The notes: generated from the letters alone by a model not told the origin. 64,000 bases of DNA from Cycas panzhihuaensis (GCA_023213395.1 CM041465.1:195369741-195433740), one strand, 5' to 3'. Positions 46,588 through 58,670 are shown, counted from the stretch's first letter. Translations and numbers: made by a program.

Positions 46588-47085
46588 ATAAAGAGGTCCC
46601 TTCACCATTTTTACTATAACGTTTGCATCTGATATCTATTTTCTAAATTGTCTACTTTGTTGGAAAGTTGGTTCAGTCCTCTTCATGCTGGTATATTTTC
46701 TTACATGATTTGAAGCTATGTTGTAGATATTTAAAGCTAGTGAAGTTAAAATACTTAATTAGACTTAGTTCTTCATTGTTCAGCATTTTTTAAAGTAATT
46801 TTTTAAAGTTTCTTTGGCATTAGACACATTAAAAGGTCTCTAATTTGTATGTGATCATTTTTATATCTTTCTACAAAGTTATAATCAAAATTTTATAGTA
46901 TTTTACCTTTGTGGCTCTAGTTTAAGCCCTAAAAGGTGTCCCTTCACTCATTCTTTAATATCTTGAGTTTCAAGAATTAGTTTTTTGAATGGTCAAATTT
47001 GTCGGAAAGGTTTTTCAATATTCTTCAGATTGGAATAGGTTTCACTTAAATCTGACATCGTTTGGTAGTGTTTGAAGCTAGTAAT
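46588..47085 (+). repeat. Two copies of a shared leader module in Copia3
   Basis: First copy 46588-46750, second 46930-47085, about 340 bp apart. Both have a GGT(C)CCCTTCAC-type start, a GTTGGAAAG or GTCGGAAAGG core (46660 and 47001) and a TTTGAAGCTA end. The same order of blocks occurs once in the TR-GAG2 leader at 27740-27900. Confidence 0.65.
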
Positions 47086-48550
47086 CTTTAGCTTCTTGTT
47101 TAGACTTTATAAGCCTCATCTTATAACTTTTCAAGTAGTTCATTATCTCAAAAAGGTTATATTTACATTATTGATCATTAATAATCTATTCATCAAGCTA
47201 TTGTTGGCTCTTGTTTATATTTTTTAAGTTATTCTATAGTAAGAAGTTAGATCTTTAGCACATAAAGATATCAACAAACTAAGTGGAGCTACCTTACCAA
47301 ATGGATACAATTTGTGTTACATTTGTTTATTTTCTATATTTCTTTGTAAAAACATATTATTTTATGATATTTCTATCATCTTAAGCAAAGATTATACTTC
47401 AAATTTTTAGATTTTATATACATCTACTTTGTTTTTTCAAAAGGATAGCCAATCATCCCCATAATCTTGCATACATTGAGAAAGAAGATTACTTTATTTT
47501 ACATTGATATAAAGGCCATTCATTTTACTTTAGTTTCCTATTACCTTTGAAAGCTTCAAGATTGATTGAAAATTATCATTGCATATTTATCTATTTATTA
47601 TTAAAGGAAACTAGATTTCAGGCTTACATTGTTAAAGCATTAAAAGAGCATATACATCATTTTTTTCTCTACATCATATCGAGATGAAAACCAGGTTATA
47701 TATCATCTAGTATTCTTTTGCTTGATTGGAAAAGAAAATGATCATTAATTAATTCATTTGATTTACTAAGATTTGAAGGAAAGGTTATTTCTCATATACT
47801 TTTAAAAGTCTAAAAGATATCTTTATTTACTTATTCTTTATTGGTCTCTTACTTAGTGAATATATTTTTCCTTTTAGTTATTTTATTTTTGATCTTAAAA
47901 GAACCTTTTTTTTCAAACCCTAAGTAAGACCATAAGCATTAATCAATATATCATCACATTAAAAAAGGTAATTCCTGAATTAATCACCCTTATTTCTAGC
48001 CTTGCAAGGGGAACGATTAGGACCCCTGAAGTTACCACCTTGCATATGCTAATTGGCCTACTCATATTGGATGACAAAAGCCATTAGCTAAGGTGTATTC
48101 GATGGCAAGATGAGGTACAAAACCTTTCCTTATTTGGTGTTTGAAGACCAAGGCTAGACCTAGAGAGGGCGAGTACCTTGATTCAAGAAAACTTCACTGG
48201 TAGATTTGTCACTAGGCAAAAGTCTAGCACAGGTGGATTCACAATTTAGGGGGATGTAAAAACCTTCATAGTAGCCCACATACTGAGGTATATTGAGCCT
48301 TGAGCTTATGTACCAGTATATTAGGTCCCTGTTTTACCATCTGTCGGTAAGTGCCACTAGACAGGATAACAACCGAAGGTTTCCCTTAGAGACCCCTAAA
48401 TTTAGAGCCTAATAGCCTTATTAGGTACTAGTTCACTTTTGAAACTTTGGGTAAAACTTAGGATATTGACACTTGGTTCAAACTTCAAACTCAAACACTT
48501 ATAAACTTCATTTTATTTATTATATTTTTTTAACAAAAACCTTAGCTCAA

Positions 48551-49715
48551 CATGGCCTCAAGTTTTTTTGTAATATAATTATTCTGAAATTCAATGGGAA
48601 CAATTTCTTGAATTAGAGTAGGAGGATGAGACCCATCATCATAACTAATGAGATGTGGGAGATTGTAAAATTAGGAGACAATGAGTTAGGTCCAAATATA
48701 ACTAATGCGGAGAAATTTACCTATAAAGAAAATGTCAAGAAGGATAATGAGGCTCTAACACTTATATTTTGTGCACTTAAAGACCATGTTTTCCCTCGGG
48801 TTAGTGAGTCCACCAAATCAAAGGAAGCTTGAGATATATTTCAGTTGATATATGAAGGAGCTACATCTTCCAAGCTCCAAAATATTAGAAGCAAGTTTGA
48901 AAATTTACGTATGATGCCCTTAGAAATTATAATCGAGTTCGTGATAAAGGTACAAGATATAGTCAACCAAATGAGGTCTCTTGGAGATATCTTAATAGAA
49001 TAAAGGGTGGTTGAATGGATCCTAAGATGTGTTGGTATGATTAGAAGATTCAAAATGGTTGCCATAATAATAAGCATGTCAAAAGACCTAAGCACATTAA
49101 AGGTGGAACAACTTAGTGCTATGCTCATGTTAGTAGAAGAACAACAAAATGCCAATGAATCACTTGAACATGCCTTTGCCACTAAAGCTCGAATCTAATC
49201 AAATTCTCAAGCAAAAACTTCAAAGTTTAAGGAATCACCTCCAAAAGGAAGGGATAGGGACCCTATAAGGGATGTTAGGTAAGATCCTCCTAAGTATCAA
49301 GCCCCTCATCAAAGGAGGTAAGGAGGACATCAACAAAATGAGAACCCTCCTAGATATACAAACCAAAAGATATAATTTGAAGGACATACTTATTGTCTAA
49401 ATTATCAAGGTAATCCTCAATCATCAAGGTCCAATCAAGATTATTATGATAATAGACCAAGAGAAAATCCTCCTCCACATTATGAGGAAAGGGGAAAACC
49501 CTCCAATATTGATAGATCTCATCCACGAAGCAGAAGTTTAAGCTATGAAAGGAGAGATCCCTTATATTGTTTATATTGCCATAGGAGTGGTTATTCTGAA
49601 GATAAGTGTTTTTCAAAACATAAACCACCCACTAGAGGAAATGCCCATAATACAACTAAATCAAGGGATAATAATAGGTTATTTTTATCTAGCTTCACTA
49701 CTAAGAAGGAAAAGG
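48551..49715 (+). pseudogene. Copia3 gag relic
   Basis: The N-terminal gag opening (KFNGNNFLN) lies just before the open frame at 48626-48832, which has ENVKKDNEALTLIFCALKDH, followed by a UBN2 domain through LSAMLMLVEEQQNANESLEHAF at 49095-49190 and an Arg/Pro-rich basic region. The zinc knuckle at 49568-49609 reads CLYCHRSGYSEDKC: the zinc-binding His is Tyr (CAT to TAT). TAG/TAA stops interrupt it. The start codon is uncertain because the region upstream of 48626 has stops. Confidence 0.85.
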
Positions 49716-51020
49716 ATGATAATTGGTATATTGATTCATGATGTTCAACCCATAACACACATAAGGAACACTTATTTTGAACATTAGATAAAAGCAAGAA
49801 GGAGTCCATTATGTTGGAGATGATATCTCCCATAAATTAGCTGGTAGAGGTAATATAGGCCTAATGACAGATATAGGATAATATAGACATCTTGATGATG
49901 TCTTATACGTCCCAGCTCTAAAGAAAAACTTACTATTTATAGGGCAGATGATAGGACAAGACTATAAAGTTATCTTTGACAATGATGAGTGTGTAATCAA
50001 AGATAAAAGGAGAAATAAAGTTATGGTTGCCAAAGGGGAAATCACTAAGGGATCTCTTGTTCAAATATATTCTTACTCCTTCAGATACATATGCCTTAAG
50101 AACTTCAACTAAATTGGATAGCATAGAAGATTTGGCCATCTCAATTATAATAGTTTGGCCCTTATGAAGCAAATGGATATGGTAAATGGTTTATCACATA
50201 TTGAGGTGAACAAAAACCTATGTGAAAGATGTCTTTTTGGCAAACACCATAGGGAAAGTTTTCCATATTTCAGTCATCAAGCATTAGGTCCACTCCAATT
50301 GGTATACACAGATATTTATAGTCCTATGAACACTCCCCCACTAGTAAGTGCTAGGTACTTCATTACATTCATAGATGATTTCATAAGGAAGACATGGGTA
50401 TTCTTCCTCAAATACAAATCAGATGCCTTCTAACACTTTGTTGACTTCAAAACCTTTATGGAGCAACAAAGTGGATACAAATTGATATCCCTAAGATCAA
50501 ATAATAGGGGAGAATTTATCTCTGATGCATTCAAGGATTATTATATACACTATGGAATTAGAAGATAGTTCACTAATCCCTATACTCCATAGTAAAATGG
50601 TGTAATGGAGAGGAAAAATTGTATTATAGTTGAAATAGGTAGGTGTATGCTTAAGGACAAGAATATAGGATATGAGTTTTGAGTTGAAGTAGTATACAGG
50701 GGTGTTTATTTACTCAATAGGTGCTCCACCAAAGCCCTTAGGTGGAAAACTCTAGAAGAAGCTTGGACTGGTTACAAACCAAGTATACATCATCTTGGAG
50801 TCTTCTAATGCCTTTCTTATGCTTACATTCCTGATCAACGAAGATCCAAGCTGGACGATCATAGCGTCAAATGTATTTTCTTAGGTTATAGTAAAACATC
50901 TAAGTCATACAAGGTTTATAACCCCAAATAAAAAAGGGTCATGTTAAGTAGAGATATTAAATTCTAAGAGGACACCTATTATCAAGACACTCATGAAAAG
51001 AAAAAAGAAGTTACAATAAA
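49716..51020 (+). pseudogene. Copia3 protease and integrase relic
   Basis: Protease NWYIDS at about 49722 is followed by TGA in place of the active-site Gly (D-S-G). The pre-integrase domain has HLNYNSLALMKQM near 50145 and CERCLFGKHHRESF near 50224 (zinc-type HHCC end). The integrase core has VYTDIYSPM (first Asp present) near 50305, LRSNNRGEF near 50490, where the second catalytic Asp is Asn, and NGVMERKN near 50600 (Glu present). KCIFLGYSKTSKSYKVYNP near 50870 closes the domain. Stops are scattered. Confidence 0.88.
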
Positions 51021-51229
51021 GTTTGATACATCATTTTAAACTAAATATGTGCCACCTATGTTTGACTCCAGAAGAGTCATTAATAAACCTAATAGGGAGG
51101 GAACTTCATCTCAACCTCCACCATAAAATCTACCAAAATGGGTTCATCAGAATCATGACTTGGGTAACATCTTGGATAATAATCATAGATCCACGTGCTC
51201 GCATAGGGTTAATTTTGCCCTAATGAGCA

Positions 51230-52135
51230 AAGTATTGGAGACTCACGAGCCTCAAATATTTGATGCGACCAATTAACATGAATATTAGCAAAACATAATA
51301 GAAGATGAATAGAACTCTATTGTTAAAAATGACACTTGGGAGATAATTGATTTACCTCCAAAGAAAAAAAGCTATTAGTATCAAATAGGTTTATAAGACT
51401 AAGTTTCACTCAGATGGCTCCATTAACAAATACAAGGCTAGATTGATTGCTAAAGGATATGCTCAAAAAGAAGCCATTGACTATACTGAAACTTTTGCCC
51501 CTGCTGCTCGGATGGAATCAGTTAGAATGATGATGAGCTTAGCAGCCCAAATGGGTTGGAAAGTTTACCAAATGGATGTTAAAAGTGCCTTCCTCAATAG
51601 TTATATCAAAGAGGATATTTATGTCACTCAACCCCTCAGTTTTGAAGTTAGGGGGGTAGAAAACAAAATGTATAAACTGAAAAAGGCACTCTATGGTTTA
51701 AAATAAGCACCTGGGGCTTGGTATTCCCACATAAATAAATATTTCAGAGATCAAGGATTTGAAATATCTCAAACAGATCCTAACATGTATATTCAAATCA
51801 AGGGAAATCTAATCTTAATTGTAGGACTTTATGTGGACGACTTTGTATATACTAGAAATGACTCCCACCTATTGCATTAATTCAAAGATACTGTGTAAAG
51901 AATTTGAGATGAAAGATTTGGGGCCAATGTATTACTTCCTAAGTTTGGAAGTATGGCAAGACAAGAAGGGCATTTTCATTTCCCAACAGAAATATACTTT
52001 GGACTTATTACAAAAGTTCAGAATGACAGATTGTAAACCATTAACAACTCCAGCTAAAATAGAAATCAAGCTCTCCAAATTAGATGACTCTACTTTAGTT
52101 GACCTAATACTTTACAAATAACTTATTGGCAAATT
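51230..52135 (+). pseudogene. Copia3 reverse transcriptase relic
   Basis: The open frame 51443-51706 has AKGYAQKEAIDYTETFAPAA and YQMDVKSAFLNSYIKEDIYV. KLKKALYGLK ends in TAA where Gln is expected (KQAPGAWY). Catalytic YVDD is intact at 51830-51841. A frameshift follows near 51860, and the frame 51831-52121 resumes with CKEFEMKDLGPMYYFLSLEV and QQKYTLDLLQKF. The family block order is complete. Confidence 0.9.
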
Positions 52136-52775
52136 GATATATTTGAAATCCATTCAACTATATATAACACACTCAGTCTGTGTTATATCTATGTTTATGT
52201 AAGATCTAAAGACCTCTCATTGGCGAGCAACCAAAAGAATTATCAGATATCTCAAAGGAACTCCAGATTATGGGCTATACTACAAAGCTTATCCAAAATT
52301 TTATTAAACTAGCTATACAAACTTAGATTGGGTGAGAGATATTAATGACAGAAAATCTACAATAAGTTATATGTTTAGTATGGAATCAGTAGCGATAGCA
52401 TAGAGTACAAAGAAACAAAACATAATTTCCTTATCTACAGTTGAGGCAGAATACAAAGAAGTAGTAGCAGGTACATATGAATTAGTTTGGTTGAGAAGAT
52501 TACTATGAGATTTCTAGCTTAAATAGAAAGGTCCCACCAGAATTTGGTGTGACAATTAGAGCACTATCCAAATGGTAAAGAACTCAATCTTCCATGGCAG
52601 AATGAAACACATTGAGACTCAACATCACTTCATTTGAGAACTAGTACAAGTAGAAGAAATCAAATTAGCCTATTGCAACACTGAAGACCAAACATTAGAT
52701 ATACTTACAAAGGCTCTAGGCAAAGTCAAATTCTAGAAATTTAGAGAAAGCTTAGGAATTGTTCACATTAGGCAT
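52136..52775 (+). pseudogene. Copia3 RNase H relic
   Basis: LIGKLIYL, then RATKRIIRYLKGTPDYGLYY near 52225, DINDRKSTISYMF near 52340, STVEAEYKEVVAGTYELVWL near 52435, and DQTLDILTKALGKVKF near 52685, ending just before the polypurine tract. Typical Copia C-terminal RNase H with several stops. Confidence 0.88.
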
Positions 52776-52787
52776 TATGGGGGAGAA
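52776..52787 (+). promoter_or_regulatory. Copia3 polypurine tract
   Basis: TATGGGGGAGAA directly before the 3' LTR. Confidence 0.92.
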
Positions 52788-53145
52788 TATTAGGATAACC
52801 CCTAATGTGCTAATGGAGTTATGTACCTAGAGCCCCTCAAAGCCACCTTTGGGGCTCCCTAGGGCACCTAGAACCATATACCAACCTCCTACGGCCACCA
52901 AATGCTAATCCATTATCATTAAGGTACATGTTTATTTATTAATTATATTTTTTAATATTAATTTGAATTATTTTTGGATAATGTGTAGGTCAGGTTGAGG
53001 CACTTGATGCCTCCCCAAATAATCTATAAATAGGATGAGAATACCTCCCTGGTATTTTTTAACACTGACCAATATTTAAAGGATTATGTTAACTCACATG
53101 ATAATGTACTTACCATTGTAGTCTCACTCTACACCTTATCCTTTA
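52788..53145 (+). repeat. Copia3 3' LTR
   Basis: 358 bp, TATTAGGATAAC to CTTATCCTTTA; both terminal dinucleotides show the decay transitions (TG to TA, CA to TA). GAGGCACTTGATGCCTC near 52996 forms a small hairpin that is degraded in the 5' copy. Confidence 0.92.
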
Positions 53146-53150
53146 GAATA

Positions 53151-54399
53151 GTAAATCCCTATCTAAGGGCACACTTATAACTAAGGCACTCACCCTCTCT
53201 AAGTCTAGCCTAGTCTCCAAACTCTAAAGTTTTAGGAATATACCTTGGTTTTTCACTCAATACACCTGATAACTATTACCTCCTCCTACAATTCGTAGAG
53301 TTCAAGAAAGCACAATAGCATGTATGGGAGTGATACCTTTAGGGATCTTAATTATTTCTATTGTAGGATAGGTAATGAAGGGTGATTCAATTAGGATTTT
53401 ATCTTTTTAATCGTTTAAGTTTTTTTTTTTTGGTTAAGACTTTATGATTAAACTTTATAATTTTTTTAGTTTATAAAAGGAAATATATCAAAAACTAAAA
53501 AAGCATTTAAATTTTTGAGAAGATTGCCTAAAATAGATTTAAAAAATAGACTAAAATTAACTTAAAATAGGCTAAAAATGATTAAAAAGATTTTAAAAAT
53601 AAAACTTTAGAATAAAAACAAAAATCGAAAAGGGAACATATTATGAATATTCAAAAATGTATAACCTATGGTTTTAAAACTATAGAAAAAGTAAAAAAAG
53701 TTAAATGGCGATTAAAAAATAAAGGTAATTGAAATGAGGATACATATGAGGATTACTATTGATTGAAGCTACAAAGGCTCAATCTAGTATTGTATCTCAA
53801 ATCTAGACATTGTGAAGATTACAATAAGTGGTCATCATACTATGTTTTTTTAGTCCTTTAATGAATGGTAGGTAGAGAAAAAAAATTATAGAGATTACAC
53901 AAATTCATACACCTATAACCCATTGATTAATTCATCTTATGTTCATATTTAAAATTTGCTTCAAAATCTCTACTATTACTATGTATTCTCCAAGCCACAC
54001 CAGCTCTCTTCATAATAACTTGTCTTCCATTTAGAAGAATGGCTTTGTAAATAAACTCACAGATTCCTCTACCTAGTTCATTTTACTCTTCAAGCCTATT
54101 TGTAGCATCCCAAAGCTTCATCAGACAAAACACTTACATTCTAATCAAATCATAAGTTGTAAGCCAGGGGGTAGTGATCTTAAACAAGGGCATTTGAGGA
54201 TTAGGATTTGGTTGGGTTTTTGTATCTGATTGGCCTATGCAAAGCATTGGTTCTATCCTCTTCTTCTACTACTAATCATGTAGGGAATGAAAAATCTAAT
54301 GAATGCCAAAACACCTGAAATTGATGCCCTCAGAATTGCTATGAGATTTATCTATCATTGCTTTTACTCTTCAAGATTTATCTATCATTGATCTTCTAA
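53151..54399. other. Copia2 LTR remainder and unassigned sequence
   Basis: Directly after the Copia3 target copy, the 5' LTR of Copia2 should resume; its far end is not defined because no partner LTR is present. Beyond about 53400 the sequence is T- and A-rich (T run near 53410) with no motif seen. Confidence 0.4.
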
Positions 54400-54850
54400 T
54401 ATCACCAAAGGAAATGCAAAGAGGGACCCATGAGACCCATATCCATAAACTTCTTGATAAGAGTTATTCTTGTAGAGAGAACAAGCCACACAAACATGAT
54501 TAACATTCTTAGTACATTGACTAGAGAGAAAAATCCCATCTAGACAATCATGCATATAAGTAGAACATTCCTGTTCTTACATGTAAAGATACAACTCATC
54601 AAATCTATCACTTTGAGATTGCTCACAATGAAGAAAAACTCCCCACTACCATAAGGCTCACTCCTGCATAATCCTGGACTGTAAAGATATAATGGAGGAA
54701 CATAATCTAATCCATTTCCCCAGTAATCTAAGATCAATTTATCCTCTTGAACAACACAAGCAGCAATATTTAAGGATGCAATACCAACTTTGCCCAAGTC
54801 AAAAATACAAAACCAAGATATCCTCTTGCATTCTGCTAAGTCAAATAAAT
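54400..54850 (-). pseudogene. Possible host-gene relic, unidentified
   Basis: The minus strand has two readable stretches that join with one frame change: an open frame at 54540-54797 (GKVGIASLNIAACVVQEDK, then GLCRSEPYGSGEFF), and a second frame over about 54425-54640 with CTKNVNHVCVACSLYKNNSY then GYGSHGSLFAFPL. It is not like any gag or pol I know. The several Cys residues and Gly/Tyr-rich patch suggest an extracellular or receptor-type domain, but this is a guess. Confidence 0.28.
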
Positions 54851-55893
54851 ATGAGGGCTAAGTTAATGATGTGAATATGAAGTGCATGAATACTAATATG
54901 AAAGTAAAAGGTTAAGAAGAGCACATAAGAACTCATTTCTATTCTTCCTTGCAAGAAATTTGGAGAAAGTGGCTCAAAGCAAGAGCACATTAAGTGGCTC
55001 AAAGCATGAAATAGACCACTTGATCTTGTCTCCATATATGGCTTTGATACAAAGTGAAGGAAGTGGCATCTGTGCCAGGTTCCACCTATGTTCAAATCAC
55101 AAGAACACTAAAAAATAAGATAATAAATATGAGGAGGTTAAATTCATTAAGCCTCTAAAAAATAATCTCAATATTTATTCATTAACTTATAATATTACTT
55201 TGAGTTATTACCTCATATAAAAAAAAATAAACATTATAAGAGAGGCTAGAGAATGTGAGGGGTTGATCATACTAGGTGACATTTGGCACCTTGTATAATC
55301 AATACACATGTGTATTATAATGAAGTGTGAGAAAATATAATACCATGTATATTAGGCTCACCACTTCAACTTGTAATTAACCACTAACATGATAATAAAA
55401 TATTTACAATATACTTTATCATATTAAGTTGATAAAGTAACTAACATGACATTACTAACATAACTTTAATGTTTATAAACGTATAATATATTATAAATGA
55501 ATAAAGAAGAATTAATAAAAAATTATTAATTCTTCTATCATAGAGGACCTGAAGGAGTGAAAGTAAATATGATATTATTTATTCTCAAAATATCTTTCTC
55601 CATAAAAAATATTTATTCTTAGAGGAGGGTATATATATTGCCATGAGTCTGCCTCTCAAAATATTTGTAGGAAGTTTATTAGAGCCTGCATAAAAAATGT
55701 TATATTCAACCTCTTTAAAGTCATTAAAGGTTACATATAGTGTGCATTCAAAAAGAATAAAATAGGAGAAGAAAATGTCATGTAAGGGGTTAAAAGATTA
55801 TATTCATCCATAGATTTTGTTATCCAATGGAGGCTTTAATTTTTTTTTAAATATATTATTAGAAATGTATAGAGAAAAAAAAATTGTATAGAG
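54851..55893. other. Unassigned AT-rich region
   Basis: No motif recognised. A short direct duplication (AGTGGCTCAAAGCA) occurs at about 54968 and 54996. GCTTTGATACAA near 55041 resembles a primer-site complement, but no LTR could be traced from it. Confidence 0.4.
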
Positions 55894-56296
55894 ATGGTAG
55901 CACACCTATCAACAGTACTGGTATTACTATGTTTAATGATTGGCAACAACAATAATAGTTACAATAATACCACCAAGGGAGATAAAACTCTAGGGATAGA
56001 TGCGATGAAGGAGGCACTAAGTTTGATGAAGGGAAGCAAAGACACAAAGATTCTTAAATACTTGTTTAAGCTCTAAGAGACCACAGAGAAGGATTGAAGA
56101 TTGCCAAAGCATCCCCATAAAGGAAATAAGGGCAAATATGCAATTCATAGGTAGTTAATTAAGCAAGCTAGTTAGATTACAAGATCGAGCTATCGGTCAC
56201 CATAGCTTTTGTTGGAACTGCAACAATAAAAAAGAAGGCATGGAGATACCCACATAGTCACCTTCTACATCAAATCTGTTGTCGCCTTGTATACCA
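55894..56296 (+). pseudogene. Weak coding-like relic interrupted by Copia4
   Basis: A 60-codon frame (55894-56076) begins MVAHLSTVLVLLCLMIG, a hydrophobic, signal-like start, and ends IDAMKEALSLMKGSKD-type sequence. The same frame continues to the Copia4 insertion at 56297 with only Gln/Arg-type stops, and resumes past it (63798 onward, LWRNKDMHLINGRPSF). An overlapping frame also shows only TAA/TAG stops in this first segment, so the true frame is undecided. No family recognised. Confidence 0.25.
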
Positions 56297-56605
56297 TGAA
56301 GGAAGGATGGATCTAGGGAATAAATCACTCATATACATATAATGGCAATGGAGAATGAAAAAGAGATCAAAACAAAAGATGTGTAAAAAACTTATAAGTG
56401 AGAATAATGACTCCCTCCATGAGATTTCACCTTTTATTATTGAAAGTAAGCATTAGGGTTAGGATTTTCCTGCCTAATGATATGAACCCAAAATTATATC
56501 TAAATGCACATAAAGTGCATTTCACTAAGAGACTAATGCTAGCAATATATCCTAAGGTCACTTAATTAATCTACACAAATGGCCTTGATATATTAATATC
56601 TTTCA
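56297..56605 (-). repeat. Copia4 3' LTR
   Basis: 309 bp. Good match to 63482-63792, including CATGAGATTTCACCTTTTA near 56418. Ends ATCTTTCA. Confidence 0.88.
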
Positions 56606-56620
56606 ATCCCCCTCCCTCTT
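56606..56620 (-). promoter_or_regulatory. Copia4 polypurine tract
   Basis: ATCCCCCTCCCTCTT on the plus strand, read AAGAGGGAGGGGGAT on the minus strand, adjoining the LTR. Confidence 0.88.
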
Positions 56621-56989
56621 AATGGTAGAAGATCATTTTGAGATAAATTAATCTATTCTAGAAGGTCTTCATTTAAGCCTCTTATTACATTGAAATATCT
56701 ACTTGGACACTTTTATGGGAAACTCTGATGGAGAAGAAAACCTACAGACTTATCTAAGATAATGACTCTGGCTCATGTGGCCCTTTGAATGTAGCTAAAT
56801 AGCCAATTAGTATAATGAGTTTTACAGATATGATCTGCTAAGTCTCCATATACTATTTGATCATCCCCTATGCCCTTTTAGGTTTTCACAAGTTTTGATT
56901 TTCTAAAACTAGTACAACCCTTATCTTTCCATGCCCACATGGGGTTTTCACAAATAGAATAGAGTATGACGATCCATAAGGGTTTTTCT

Positions 56990-58670
56990 CAAATAGAATA
57001 GAGTATGGCAATCATATTGCCATCTCCTTTAATAAATCAAAGATGGAGGCCCTAAGGCTGAGCTGCTTTTGGAACTATTCAAACTTCACCTTTTGTAGCA
57101 ATTTGGTGAAGATATCAGCCACTTGATCTACTGTGGGGCAGTAGTCCAATTGAATTATGCCGTTATAAACTAGTTCTTAAATCTTGTGGACTTTTATACT
57201 TATGTGTTTGGTACGATTATGAAATATAGATTTTTTTTCCATGTGGATTATTGATTGATTATCCACATAAAGGCTATTAGGACTTGTTTGGGTGATATTC
57301 AATGTTTCTAATAATTTCCTAAGCCATATCACCTCCTTGCTAGTCTCAAAAACAATAATGTATTTAGTTTCGGTAGTTGAATCAGTAACTATCTTCTTTT
57401 GTCTAGACCTCCATGATATTGGTGCTCTTCCAAAAAACATTACATACTTAGACATGGATCTTCTTGTGTCTTTATTTCTTACAAAGTCTAAGTCTATGTA
57501 TGTAGAAAGCTTAAATTCATTATTAGGTTCATACAATAGACCAAATTTGTTGATCATCTTTAGGTATCTTAACACTCAAACTGTAGCCTACTAGTGGTTC
57601 TGCTTAGGATTTGTCATAAATCGTGCAAGATTGTTGACAAAGTGTGCAATATCTAGACTTATGTTAGTAGTGTAGATGAGACTACCTACAAGTTACCTAT
57701 AGAGTGTTGCATCTACTTCCCTAGTATTACCATCAGATGAGAGTTTAGTATTAGGATCTATAGATATAGCCATTGGTCTAGCATCTTCTAGTTGAGACTT
57801 AGTTGGAATATCATTGATGTATTTTTCTTAGGAGAGGAAAAATTTTCCATTCTTTTGTGTTACTTCAATTCCCAAATAATATTTCATCAATCTGAGGTTA
57901 GATAATTCGAATGTTTTGTGAAGGTCCTTTTTTAGTCAACTTATTACTTTTCACTATTACACATTACTAGCATGCCATCCATAAAGATTATAAGATAAGT
58001 GACTTTGTCCTTTTGGTACTTGATGAATAATGTTGTATCAATATCTTGGTAGTCATAAATCTCATATCTAAGTTACCTTATTCTTTTAGATAACTTAGTA
58101 AACCAAGCATAAGCAGCTTGTTTCAGGCTGTAAAAAGACTTTCTAAGTTTGCAAACCTTATGCTCTTGACCTTCGATCTCGTATCCTTTTGACTTAGCCA
58201 TGTAAATTTCTTCTTTAAGAAGAAATGTGATCTTAATATCAAGCTAGTGGATTTTTCAGCCCTGTTAAGTAACTAAGGCCACAAGGGCTCTAATTATAGG
58301 CCACTTGGTTGTAGGTGTAAAGACTTTAGTGTAGTCAATGCCTTTCCTTTATGTGAATCTTTTAGCTACCAAACTTGCCTTATGTTTTTTTAGGGTGCCA
58401 TCTGATCTATATTTATTTTTGAACACCCATTTATTTTAAACTACCTTTTTACCAAGTAGTAGATCAACAAGCTCTCATGTACTATTTTTTGTGAGAGATT
58501 GATATTCTTTGTTCATTTCTCCAAACTATATATTTCATAGCTTCCTGGTATGAGAGAGGCTCGTCATTAAGAGTAAGGTGCAGTTCTACTAGTTCAAGCT
58601 TAGTATATAATGATTCTTATATACTTGCTCTATGGGCACTTCGAGTGCCAATTTTTTCCACCTCATCTGG
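56990..58670 (-). pseudogene. Copia4 RT and RNase H relic
   Basis: RNase H is open at 57177-57575: YIDLDFVRNKDTRRSMSKYV (family DADWAGDxxxRRSTSGY), ETKYIIVFETSKEVIWLRKL and YVDNQSIIHMEKK, then QLDYCPTVDQVADIFTKLLQ near 57080. RT lies at about 57600-58450; the catalytic YVDD reads FMDG at 57974-57985, so the second Asp is lost. LCKLRKSF-type KxKKALYGLK remnants are near 58130. Stops are present in RT, fewer in RNase H. Confidence 0.83.

Larger units (their letters stand above)
45181..48550 (+). other. Copia3 long leader
   Basis: About 3.4 kb with no retroelement protein motif. Contains an open frame at 45662-45964 (100 codons, Phe/Leu/Ser-rich, no family recognised), a (AT)n(GT)n microsatellite at 45998-46036, and two diverged copies of a leader module (46588-46750 and 46930-47085) also found in TR-GAG2. 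Copia leaders are usually a few hundred bases or less. Confidence 0.6.
44809..53145 (+). mobile_element. Copia3: near-complete Ty1/Copia element
   Basis: 8337 bp. LTRs of exactly 358 bp each (44809-45166, 52788-53145), perfect target duplication GAATA (44804-44808, 53146-53150), exact primer site, clean polypurine tract, and gag-protease-integrase-RT-RNase H in Copia order. The leader is unusually long (about 3.4 kb). Stops are frequent and mostly TAG/TAA, and there are several frameshifts, so it is inactive. LTRs differ at roughly one position in nine by hand count. Inserted in the 5' LTR of Copia2, in opposite orientation. Confidence 0.92.

Noticed and set aside
48841-49182. 113-codon minus-strand frame
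   Set aside because: Antisense to the Copia3 gag, which has the recognisable UBN2 block and zinc knuckle on the plus strand.
57292-57594. 100-codon plus-strand frame
   Set aside because: Antisense to Copia4 RNase H, which is better supported.
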